This document shows, piece after piece, positions 44,391 to 53,937 of a DNA stretch of 64,000 nt. This DNA is from Nelumbo lutea. Its lineage: Eukaryota > Streptophyta > Magnoliopsida > Proteales > Nelumbonaceae. Both the position numbers and the translations under genes were made by a program. The notes under the pieces were generated by a model. That model did no database searches. It saw only the letters and a program-made list of their open reading frames with translations, and had not been told where the DNA came from. Each line of letters begins with the position of its first letter. The first letter of the stretch is position 1. Location of the stretch: the NCBI GenBank assembly GCA_022828595.1, contig JAKGHH010000008.1, positions 23,924,378-23,988,377 of the forward strand, in the 5' to 3' direction.

Positions 44391-45680
44391 CAACATCAAT
44401 GGCCTTAGGACAGCCTTAATCAATTTCAGCCCTCTTTCATCTCCAGATTAATAAGGCCTCTAAATTAACTTGTGACACCATGCCCAGTTGCACCATGGCT
44501 CAACATGTAGGAAGCGTAAAAGGCTGTAGAGGTCCTCCAAGTTACTCTGCAAGGGAGTACCCATAAGGCACCAGCTGCAATGTGCATTCAATTCAAAGGC
44601 TACCAGAGCACCTAGTGTCCTTGAGGATTTGATAGTATGTGCCTCATCAAGCACTACCCTGAACCACTGTACTTTGTGAAAAATGCTTTCATTTGAATCA
44701 TTTTTGTAAGTGGTCGTTAAGACCACATCATATCTTGAAAGCACTTTTGGGTCATTGGTCCTATCCCCACCATAGTGCACAAAAATTGAAAGAGATTCCG
44801 GCTCTAAATGGGTTTCAATTTCACCCTTCCATTAGCCTAACAAATCCATAGGACAAACGATAAGGGTGCCAACCGTCACTGTTGTTGGGGCTTTTGTTTT
44901 AAACGCCTTGTTACTTCTGTTTGTTTTCTCATAATTTGCTACAGCATCTGTGATCATGAAATCTTCTTCCTCATCAGGTTTTCCTCTGCCTCGATTTGCA
45001 AGCATTAAAGCAATTGTCGTCATCGTTTTTCCAAGTCCCATAGCATCTACTCTAGCTATTTCGGTTGCACTGGGAAATTGTGTAGTAGCTCCCCCTGAGA
45101 AATTGTTAACATAGATTGCAGACGCTCTCTTATCACATATATGGTAGGCTGACCAACATGGATGAAGTGTTTTGGCCACTTGCTTAACATCAATTCCCTT
45201 CTTTGATTCTGTCATCCAATAAAGAGCTTGTTTCTGATATGGCCTTAGATCACAAGTGTTTTTGGAGGATCCATTTCCTCCAAATTGTATGTATCTGTAG
45301 TACCGACAAGCTTATTTAGAGATGACTCTAAGATAACTTGTTCATCGTTACTTTGCTCAAGATGTTGGCCCTCCTTTCTTTGTTTCAAAAGAGGCAAGAG
45401 TGTTGCAGTGTCGTCTGAATCACCTTCTATGTTTAAGGAACGTTTTCGATTGTCAAGATCCTCTGGGGTAAATCCTGCCTTCTGATATGGCTTAATTTTC
45501 AGTAATTTAAAAAGAGCTGGAAGAGGATAAAGAGTAGAATCGATTGCTTACATGCAGTATGATTGCTTGCATCAAACTAAGGTTTTCACAAACCTTAACC
45601 TTTGAGGAATTTACAAGGGGAATTACGATTCTAGCCCAATCCGTTGGCAGCCTTCCTGTCGTAGCATACAAAATTATGGT
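44388..45680 (-). pseudogene. Captured RAD5-like SNF2 helicase segment (HIRAN + helicase)
   Basis: In order: a HIRAN-type piece TGRLPTDWARIVIPLVNSSK; LFKLLKIKPYQKAGFTPEDL, the spacer typical of plant RAD5A; PPKTL and (shifted) LRPYQKQALYWMTE; TLHPCWSAYHICDKRASAIY; Walker A in DAMGLGKT (about 45038); GTLIVCPMDLLG; FVHYGGDRTNDPKV; the DEAH box in RVVLDEAHTIKSSRTLGA (about 44640); GTPLQSNLEDLYSLL; and [18 protein letters not shown]5-family proteins remodel stalled replication forks and tolerate DNA damage in the nucleus. This copy lacks the second helicase half and the RING finger. Stops lie at 44832, 44460 and 44448. Residues are missing before Walker A and after LTT. No intron-like break is evident across 1.3 kb. 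Confidence 0.9.
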
Positions 45681-47429
45681 TCTAGCCCCAAAATCAATGT
45701 GATGCTGTATATTTCGCATGGGTGGGAGTTCATCATGGAATTCATCAAGATTACATTCAGTATAATGATGTGTAGTAGTACGGAATTTTTTTTCATTTGC
45801 TTTTGGAGCCTTAGGAATACTCTTTTCAGCCATAGGTAACAAGGTGTAGCATATACCTTCTTTTTCAAGTTGGTAGGTATTCTTCCAACCCTTCCCACCC
45901 ATGTGCCTTGCATCTGTATCAAATTGCCAAGGCCTACCCAACAAAATATGGCAAGCATCCATGTCTACAATATCACAATATACTTTATTATTATGCTTAC
46001 TAATAGAAAATGGTACCTTGCAGCGTTCCTCCACTCGTATGCCGCCTCCTTCCTTAATCCACCCAATTGTGTATGAGTTTGGATGTTTTTCAGGAAGTAA
46101 TTGTAACATTTGTATGACATCCCTGCAAATAATATTTTCTTGACTACTACTATCAATAATTAAATCAAATAATTTACCCTTGACAGTACATCTAGTACGG
46201 AACAATCTATGCCTTTGAGAGGTATCTTGATTTTTCTGGGATAGCATTAATTTTCCCACAACACAAGTATACTCTTCATGTTCGTATGGACCCTCTTCAT
46301 CTTCCCCATCAGACCCACAATATACTTCCTCATTACATTTAAAGCATTTAATAGGAGTAGGCTTTGCATAGGGATTACTGGGTTTAGGAGGGTTGGAAGG
46401 GTTACCTCGAGTATGTCCTCCTATAATAACCTTACCGGCGTTAGCTGTACTTGCCGGGTGAGAAGGTTGTACTGCTGGGGCTGATTTGTTCCTGTCGACA
46501 GTTGCCGGGTTGTCGCTCCCGCTGTATCGGCGATAATTATCACTACATGCCTTGTCTTGGAACATGAATTCTGCTTTTAAGGATAGGTTCCTTTCTTCCT
46601 GCACACTGAGAACCATCTGTATACCAATTTTATCTCTGATAGACGGTCTCAAACCGCTCAGATAACGGGATGCCTGCTGGTTATCACTTTCAGATAATTG
46701 ATTTCTTTCAGCTAACCTCAAAAATTCAGATGTATATTCATTAACACTACGGCAACCCTGCGCACACTGTTGGTAAGATTCAAACATGTACTGTTCATAA
46801 TATGGGGGTAAAAATCTACCTCTAATTAATTGTTTTATGCGCCTCCAGGTTCGAACAGGACCCCTTCCTTCTCTGATCCGGGTCTCTCTCAGGCGTTCCC
46901 ACCAAACAGATGCGCCTCCCTTTAATCGGAAATCTACCAATTTGACCCTTCTATCCTCTGGTATCTCCATGTACTCAAAGAAACGATCGACTTCTGTGGT
47001 TCAGTCTAGAAGTCCCTCTATGCCAAGATCTCCACTAAAAGTAGGAATGTCTACCTTGAGTTTAAATTCATCATTATTCCTACGGGGATTGAAATTACTT
47101 AGATTGTGCCAATTTTTGTCGTTGTCGAGAAGAATTGGAGCACCACCGAATTCTAACTCATCATCACTGTCGTCGTCAAGAACTGGACGTCGGAATGCAG
47201 TATTGACGGGTGGTCTGTCGTGGTCGTCTCCTTCGATTGGATGTGAATTCTCTCGGTTCCGTGGAACAACCTCTTGTAACAAGGTTCGCAGTTGTTCAAC
47301 CATCTCTGCCAACTGTTGTTCGATGTTACATTTGGCAGTGCGCTGCTCTTCGATTGCTCTCCAAACAGTTGAGAACCCTTGATCTCCGTCACGGGGTGGG
47401 TTGCGACTGCTACCATCTTGGTTGGCCAT
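45507..47429 (-). pseudogene. Gag-protease of the helicase-carrying element
   Basis: Begins MANQDGSSRNPP at 47429. A TGA at 47001 replaces a Trp codon in the LDW-TEVDRFF motif. The frame then reads KLVDFRLKGGASVWWERL, W-RIKQLIRGRFLPPYYEQY and FLRLAERNQLSE (Ty3/gypsy capsid). The zinc knuckle CFKCNEE is cut short: the remaining His and Cys are missing and the frame jumps to YCGSDGEDEEGPYEHEEYTC. The protease site reads LIIDSSSQENII (usual D-S-G is D-S-S), followed by MDACHILLGRPWQFDTDARH. The last retrotransposon motif, ELPPMRNIQHHIDF, runs straight into helicase sequence at about 45680. The frame itself stops at 45507. Confidence 0.88.
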
Positions 47430-47449
47430 CTGATTAGGCGAACTCCCTA

Positions 47450-47460
47450 CTCTGATACCA
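47450..47460 (-). other. Primer-binding site, initiator tRNA-Met type
   Basis: TGGTATCAGAG on the minus strand lies two bases inside the 5' LTR, the usual plant primer site. It is the same type as in the chromovirus at 33365. Confidence 0.88.
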
Positions 47461-47462
47461 CC

Positions 47463-47959
47463 TGACACAGCGTGGAAGCAATAAACCAGACTGGCTATGC
47501 AAGCATCGGGCAAACCAAGTTTCTAGCGAAACATGAAAGAGAGAAAATCTCTAGAGGAGAGAGAAAAGGTGGCGAGAATTGAATAGAAAATCTGAAGTGT
47601 GTATTAACTGAAAACAATAGCAGTATTTATAGTACATCTGGAAATTATAGAATAGTTAGGAAAGAACAACTAAGATAGATATCAAAACATCTAATCTGGA
47701 TAGGATCGAATTCTTCTTGATCTTGGTCTTGATAGGATCAAACTCTTTGGCTTGATATTCACCGTCTGATCTTCTTGGATGAATCTTGGAAGCCTTGGAT
47801 TATCTTGATCTCTGGAATTCTTGATTATCTTGAATTCTTGAGTTGCCTTGGATCTTGGACTTCTTGAGTTATCTCTTTCTTGGATTATCCTTGGAATTAT
47901 CCTTATCCTAGGAGCTGCCGCCCCCAAGGTGATGTGGGCCTTGGGATGGGCCTCCATTA
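47463..47959 (-). repeat. 5' LTR of the helicase-carrying gypsy element
   Basis: A 497-bp LTR, plus-strand sense TGACACAGCGTGG...GGCCTCCATTA, directly followed by the GATGG target duplication. It drives transcription on the minus strand toward gag. Confidence 0.92.
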
Positions 47960-47964
47960 GATGG

Positions 47965-48429
47965 AAATACCAAACATTCATAAAAATTGTATTCTTATTT
48001 GTATCTTTTAAAACAAATGAGCCAAGTGCAAAATGGGTGCATAAATCTTGAACCACTTTGCACTCACATGAAACAAACGTTTTTGTTTTGCACTCTAAAA
48101 ATTTATATTCATACTCCAACCAAATGCAACCTAAAGGATTCAAATTTGGTAGAAGGGAGAGAGGTTGATTGTTTAAAGGAACAACTCAATGTTCCGTAAG
48201 TGGTTAGGCCAAATGGTTAACTTTTCGGAAGTCGGCCATCTTTTTTAGTCACAACACCTAGAGAAGGGAGAATCTTCAAATTGGCTCTGCATTGGTGTTC
48301 AGTTATGAACATTCAGCAATTGTATCTTGGAAATCCACTGCCATTTAGTCAATCCAAATTAAGTTAAGGTTTGACAATTTCTATTGGATAAGATAAGATG
48401 AAAAAAACGGTGGATGGTTGAAAAACCAA
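47965..48429. other. Intergenic, nothing recognised
   Basis: Unique flank between the retrotransposon and the fold-back cluster. No gene family supported. Confidence 0.45.
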
Positions 48430-49183
48430 GGGATTCTAGCTAATAAGGGTAACTCTTGGGGCCTAATATCAATAAAAAAGGGAAAATTCCGAATTAGAAT
48501 TAGTACCCTATACTTTGGATTTAATGCCACTTTGGTCCTCAAACTTTAAAATGCAACAATTTAGTATCCAAACTTTCAAAACATGCCAATCTACTACCTT
48601 CCATTAACCAGCCCGTTAACCAGCCGTTAAGTGCCATTTGAAACACAAATACCCTCCAAGTATCATCTAATTCTCTTTATCAATCATCTAAATGTTGACA
48701 AAAAATGAACAGCCCCAAATCCTTGCCTTTTTTGTTCAAGAAAGTTGGGGTCACTAGAATGCCCATTTAGATGTAACCCCAACTTTCTTGAATAGAAGAG
48801 GCAAGGATTTGAGATAGTTCATTTTTTTTTATCAACATGTGGATGGTTGATAAAGAAAATTAGATGACACTCAAAGGGCATTTGTGTCTTTTCAAATGTC
48901 ACTAATGTCACTTAATGGCTGGTCAATGGATTGGTTAACGATAGATACTGAATTAACACATTTTAAAAGTTTGGATACAAAATTGTTGCATTTTAATGTT
49001 TGGGGACCAAAGTGGCATTACGCCCAAAGTACAAGGTACTAATCGGGAATTTCCCTAAAAATAATATTTTTTAACATAATTTCTAGAATAAGCTACCTTT
49101 TTCTTTAAAATATGAAATAGGGTAGAAACATTGTTCATCCCCTTCTTCCTCTAGACCATCAAATGAATCTCCCCACCTCTCAC

Positions 49184-49218
<35 letters not shown>

Positions 49219-49726
49219 CTTCTTCTTCTTCTTCTCTGCATCTGAGTTGCTGCATATTCAGAGTAGAACTGCTATGAGTTATTCTTTTGAAGCAGTTAGA
49301 AGAATACATGAAACAGCATAGCAAGTACACAAATCAATGGTTTGGTTCTAGCTACTAAGCCTATTAGAGGTATCTAAAGCAGTTTTGAATGCCATTAAAG
49401 CCTAGAAATCAGGATTGGAAGAGGTCTATTTGTGTGCTAAGTAGAGAAGCGAGACACACATAACAAAATGCAAAAACGCAAGTGGACTTTGCCATTTTTG
49501 CTTGCAGCAAGCCAGCAACTGCAAGGGTGAACAAAAAAGTAGAGATTTGTAATCAATATTTATTAATCTTGGGGGAGATTTATTTGGTGGTTTGGAGGAA
49601 GGAGATGAACAGTATTTCTGCCCCTATTTGATATTTTACAAGAAAAAAAGTAGCATATTTTAATAATTATATTAAAAAGATTATTTTTATTGATATTAGA
49701 GCCCAAAAGTTGAAATTTCTTTTTCT
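48430..49726. mobile_element. Fold-back element A, interrupted by a second hairpin element
   Basis: The left arm GGGCCTAATATCAATAAA and, beyond the inner insertion, AATATTTTTTAACATAAT...AAAATATGAAATAGGG and AACATTGTTCATCCCC are inverted in 49590-49720 (GGAGATGAACAGTATTT...TATTTGATATTTTACAAG...ATTGATATTAGAGCCC). The centre carries a (CT)n run at 49187-49214 followed by CTT repeats. No coding capacity. The right boundary is uncertain because it abuts element B of the same family. Confidence 0.75.
48479..49056. mobile_element. Near-complete hairpin element inserted in fold-back A
   Basis: Ends AGGGAAAATTCCGAATTAG / CTAATCGGGAATTTCCCT. The arms 48479-48751 and 48775-49056 pair along their whole length around a 23-base loop (for example CAAGAAAGTTGGGGT with ACCCCAACTTTCTTG). 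Its left and right flanks join to restore the arm of element A, so it inserted there. An RNA copy would form a long hairpin that could feed small-RNA production, which is inference. Confidence 0.88.
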
Positions 49727-50427
49727 GGGATTATAGAGATAAGGGAAACTTTTAGGCCCTAATATCAATAAAATAATATTTAAAAAATGCAAAAATAAGT
49801 TAATTTTTTAAAAATAATATCAATTTAGGGTAAAAACATTGTTCATCCTCTTCCTCTTGCAATACGTTCAGCAGCACTGTCGTCCACCGCCACCTGCCAC
49901 AGCCTCCGGCAATGCCTCCGCCTATCCCCGCCCACCTTCACCTCCACCTCCACCTCCGGCAATGTTGCTGGGGGTGGGTGGAGATAGAGGCAGCGGCAGC
50001 GGCGCTGGTGGTCATTCCTCTACCCAATGCCGCCACCTCCGCCTCCACCTCCGACAACATTGCTGGAGGTGGGTGGAGGCAAAGGCGACAACGGCGGCAC
50101 TGGTGGGCGGAGGTGGCGGCATTGGGTAGAGGAATGACGACTAGCGCATCTGCCACCGCCTCTAGCTCCGCCCACCTCCGGCAATGTTGCCGAAGGCGGA
50201 GGTGGAGGTGGGCGGAGGCATTGTTGGAGGCGGAGGCGTTGTTGGAGGCGGTGGCGGGTAGCGGACGGCAGTGATGCTGAATAAATTGCAAGAGGAAGAA
50301 GATGAACAGTATTTTTCTTTAATTGATATTATTTTTAAAAAGTTAATTTATTTTTGAAATTTTTTTTAAAATATTACTTTATTAATATTAAGATTCTAAA
50401 GTTGCCCTTTTTAACTGTTATAATCCC
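49727..50427. mobile_element. Fold-back element B with GC-rich arms
   Basis: Left outer arm GGGATTATAGAGATAAGGG, then AACTTTTAGGCCCTAATATC and TTGTTCATCCTCTTCCTCTT. The right arm is its inverse: AAGAGGAAGAAGATGAACAG...TAATATTAAGATTCTAAAGTT and TAACTGTTATAATCCC. The inner 49870-50270 is GC-rich triplet sequence (CCTCCG, GGCGGAGG). It includes a perfect 32-bp inverted repeat, 50012-50043 with 50106-50137. Open frames on both strands here are composition artefacts. Confidence 0.8.
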
Positions 50428-50629
50428 TTTCTTTTTTACAAGCAGATACTCCATAATTATCAAATCCACTATGGAAGCGACACGAAACTACCGCATGCAA
50501 ACTTTCTAGTTTCCCAAGCAAGTTTGTTCTCAAATTGACTCCTTGTGCTAAAGCTTCTGGAGGGGATACAAAAGTGGTGCTAAAAGGGTACATCTAGCTA
50601 CTACCCTATGAGGATTTTCTGAGGCCCAA

Positions 50630-51200
50630 GGATCAATGCAGTTTGGGATTCTATGCAATTAAGATCAGAAAACAAGGGTGTAATGCTCAAATCTTGGCTT
50701 CTCCTTGAATGTGGCATTCATTGAATTGTGGGAGATGGAATACAAACCGATACATTCAATGAGCCTTGGTGTGGCAGCGATGAACATTTAAGAGACCACC
50801 AAATACACTATCAAATGACAAATTGTCGTGTTTCCCACTTTATCAAAAACCATAACACCCTTGGTGTTGAACAACCACATGGAAAATTTCAGCCTCTTCT
50901 TTTGTGAAGATTACGCTAAATGAGCATCCAATCGCATCTACAACCGATTGGATCTCTGAAGGGCTATCTTGAGGAGACTGTGGAACACTAATATTTTAAC
51001 TCCAGTTTAAAATTATTTTTGTGGCAACGCCTGAAAAAGATGTTCTCCCAACAAAAGTGACTCTTGCAAATCACCATTTGGATATTCCCTTGCATTGCTA
51101 GTTGAGTATTTGAATGCAGAGGAAGAATCTCTTTTCCATCTTATCCTCCACTGTCTAGGCCCAAGAGCAGTCTAGTTTTCCTCTTGCATGAATCTCTGAA
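50630..51200 (+). pseudogene. LINE reverse-transcriptase C-terminal region with zf-RVT, copy B
   Basis: Frames with several breaks read VGDGIQTDTFNEPWCGSDEH (the GDG..i.fW.DpW motif), then SSLKLFLWQRLKKMFSQQK (vKlFlWrl....LpT), ending in NAEEESLFHLILHCLGPRAV (the zf-RVT CxxxxEs.xHlflhC.fa). This order is specific to the C-terminal part of plant non-LTR retrotransposons. No endonuclease or RT core is present in the window. Confidence 0.8.
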
Positions 51201-52436
51201 TTGATGGTACCTCCTGTAATAATATAGTGCAAGCATTATCATGAAATTGTGGATAGCTCATAAGGAATAGGGGTGGCAATTTTTCACCCAATCCTTTGAA
51301 TCCACCCATACCACCCATTATATATATAATTCATCCAACCCACCCATTTATTTAGCGGGTTGGAAATGGGTTGAGTTATTTACTAGATCAGTTTGAATGG
51401 ATTGGGTCGTGTCGCGTTATAGATATTCATTGGGTTAACCACTAATGGTGTAAGTGTAAATTCCTTAGTCATTTTTCTAAAACAATTATAATTAGTTGTA
51501 TTAATTATATTAATTCATTGGGTTATAGATATTCTTTAATTTTCTTTATCTGAATAAAACAATTATAATTAATACATTATTTTTCTAATTAATTATTAGT
51601 TAAAATTAGTTTTAGTTTGAGTCAATACATTTTATTCAAATTGACATGAACCCAAATTCAAATGGTTCAATGGCTAAATCTAATCTAGTTTGGATAAGTC
51701 GGTTCACTCGTACCTAGCTAGAATTAACCTAGATCCAATCAATTTGTTCAATGGCCCAATTTGATCTAATTTGATTCTAACAAAAATGGCCCAACTGTAC
51801 CCAACCTAAATCAACCTACTGATCCGATTTAGGTCAAGAAAATCAAATTGTTTGGGCATCCCAACACAACTTGATTTGGATCGATCTGGACCAACTTATC
51901 CCAGGTCTAAATGGAATGATCGGCCCATTTCAATCTAATCTGGGTTGGTCAAGTCGGTCCCAAATATGAACTCATGCCCAACCCAATTTGAACCAATTGT
52001 CTCAAACCAACCTGGTTCAGATCTGAATGAACACAATCGACTCAGTTCGATTCGGTTTGGGTCTATCAGTCTGCTCTGAATCCAAATAGTTTGAGCACTC
52101 TTGATGCAATTAGCTCGATACGAATTCAGTTAGATGGTTCAAGTAGGTCTCACCAATAACCCAAGCAATTTGACCAAACTTGAAACCTAAACAAAGTGAA
52201 ATGACTCCAAGTGATTAATTGTTTTTTATTCTCCTGGTAAAAGTAATATGCATCTAATGTGATTTGAACCTTCAACACTTGTCTAGACCAATGTTTTCAA
52301 CCCACCGTTGAATCAGTTGGTCGAATTCTAGGTCCAATTCAGTCAAGGCCTGTCAGACAATAAAAAACCATTGATTTGGTCAAGAAACGTTCGACCCAGA
52401 CGATTCGACCATTGACCCGTTCGACCCGATGTTCGG

Positions 52437-52678
52437 CAAGGTTCTAAATATTGATACACCCAATATGTTGGTAGGGGCATATCGGGCAGTATTGGTCCTT
52501 TTTTTACTTTGTTTATTTTTAATTTTTCAAATCCGGTTCAAGGGGCTAGTTTAAGGCTCTTCTACCCCCTGAATTGGTCAAAACCCCGATACACCCTCAG
52601 TAGGGGCATATCAGGGTGCTCCCTATACGATATGTATCGACCGATACAGGTCGATACGTGTTGATACTTCGAACCTTG
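52437..52678. mobile_element. Small TIR transposon, family 'CAAGGTTC'
   Basis: Starts CAAGGTTCTAAATATTGATA and ends TGATACTTCGAACCTTG. The flanking 8-mers ATGTTCGG and GTGTTGGG agree at 6 of 8. It is absent at the corresponding place in duplication copy A. Confidence 0.75.
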
Positions 52679-52959
52679 GTGTTGGGTCATGGGTTGCATA
52701 CTGAATACATGCAAACTTTCAGAGGCCATAAGTTTGCACTCTGATGTCTGATTGGAGTAATTTTTTTTTAATTCCGGGTAACTTTTCAAGGTCTATATAT
52801 CCCAAGGTGCCTATGGTACCTTGCCCCGCTATTTTCATAAAAAGCCTCCTTTTTTAGCCTTAAATTGCAAATTTTAATATATTTTATAAATAAAAAATTA
52901 AACCCACATTAAGGAGATCTATTATTTCCAATTACAAGAACAAGCCCTGTGGAATGATG

Positions 52960-53440
52960 GAAGGAGAGTGGATACCTAGGATCATAGTAATAAAAATTAA
53001 TGTGGATGGAGCAAGTAAGAATACCAGAGTAGGCATATGGATTGTCTTTGGAGATCATGAAGGTAATGTTCATTGCAGGTTGAACAAGGCACCTACCTTG
53101 TTGTACCTCAATGGAATGAAGATAGGAATTTAGTTGGACCTCATGCTCATTATACCTAAGAGCAATACTGTAGGCATAATCCAATTGTTATGAAAGTTGA
53201 AAAGTAGACCCACATCCTCTATGCTACAAATAAGCACAACCATTTCTGATTGCAAAGATTTACCCAAAGCATTTGCCAATTACTTGATTCATTCTATTTT
53301 AAGATGTACTATGGTCGCTCATATTTTGGCCGACTTTGGGGCCAACTATCTTGGTTATCACTCTCTGGGACTCAAACTCTCAAGTTCCTTTTATCTATGG
53401 AAAAGTAGGGAGGTTTGCCCCCATTCTCCTTTTTTATTGG
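52960..53440 (+). pseudogene. LINE RNase H domain, copy B
   Basis: WIPRIIVIKINVDGASKNTR followed by VGIWIVFGDHEGNVHCRL and, after stops, ISDCKDLPKAFANYLIHSIL and CTMVAHILADFGANYLGYHS. This is the RVT_3 RNase H fold of plant LINEs (KiNvDGA, G.g.v.rd..G, ..v..hVpRe.N..AH.LA..a). Two in-frame stops lie in the middle. The opposite-strand open frame at 52909-53184 is a shadow. Confidence 0.8.
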
Positions 53441-53752
53441 ATGCACTAAAGACGACAGATTCAAATCAATTAGGTCGAAACTGATGATACAGCTGACTAA
53501 AAAGAAAAAGGAGAAATGAGAAAAGAAAACAATCCTTGGGCTAACAATTTTTATAAAATTCCTTAAGAACTTTCCCTTGACATTCTGTTTCTCTTACTTA
53601 AGAACCCACTTACTTGGCACATTGCACTAATATAGTAAAAGCAATGCAATAGGAAAAACACCAAGGAATCCGGTCTCCAAATTAAATAGAATCAAGGAGA
53701 CATCTTGTTTTAGGATTTGGCAGAAAAGTACTATTTCAATATCTAACTTTTT

Positions 53753-53937
53753 AGGGTTAAGTACACTGTATCTCAATGCAGAATTCTGAATTGCAACTAG
53801 TAGCTCCCCCCCCCCCCCCAATAAACCGCATCATGTCCACTAATTTGGCATCAATTCACGTCAGGATTCATCCCCCCTCTTTGGTGGGGCTAGAAAATTC
53901 TGACCTGGACTGATCACTTGATCAATCATTCTCCCAA
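53753..53937. mobile_element. Insert specific to duplication copy B, about 185 bp
   Basis: Copy A reads AATAGCTAATTTTTATGTGTT. Copy B reads the same words but with about 185 extra bases between AACTTTTT and AAATTTTT, which may be a decayed target duplication. The insert contains a C14-15 homopolymer near 53804-53818. No inverted ends were recognised. Confidence 0.65.

Larger units (their letters stand above)
43648..47959 (-). mobile_element. Ty3/gypsy element carrying a captured RAD5-like helicase segment
   Basis: Two LTRs (513 and 497 bp) bound the element, with a perfect 5-bp target duplication GATGG (43643-43647 and 47960-47964). An initiator tRNA-Met primer site and a polypurine tract are present. 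The inside codes for gag and protease, then a host RAD5-like HIRAN/SNF2 segment, then only the C-terminal end of integrase. Reverse transcriptase, RNase H and the integrase core are absent. It must have moved with enzymes supplied in trans. Gag, protease, helicase and integrase end lie in the same frame, apart from one pair of compensating shifts and point stops. Confidence 0.92.

Noticed and set aside
44460..45215. Helicase frames considered as a resident host gene interrupted by a retrotransposon
   Set aside because: The helicase motifs stop at both ends inside the LTRs, are joined in frame to gag-protease and integrase sequence, and no RAD5 sequence is seen outside the LTRs in the window.
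49839..50291. Overlapping open frames on both strands in the GC-rich island
   Set aside because: They are Ala/Gly/His/Pro repeats produced by GC-rich triplets inside the arms of a fold-back element and have no start context or homology signature.
52909..53184. Minus-strand open frame of 91 codons
   Set aside because: It is antisense to the RNase H domain legible on the plus strand.
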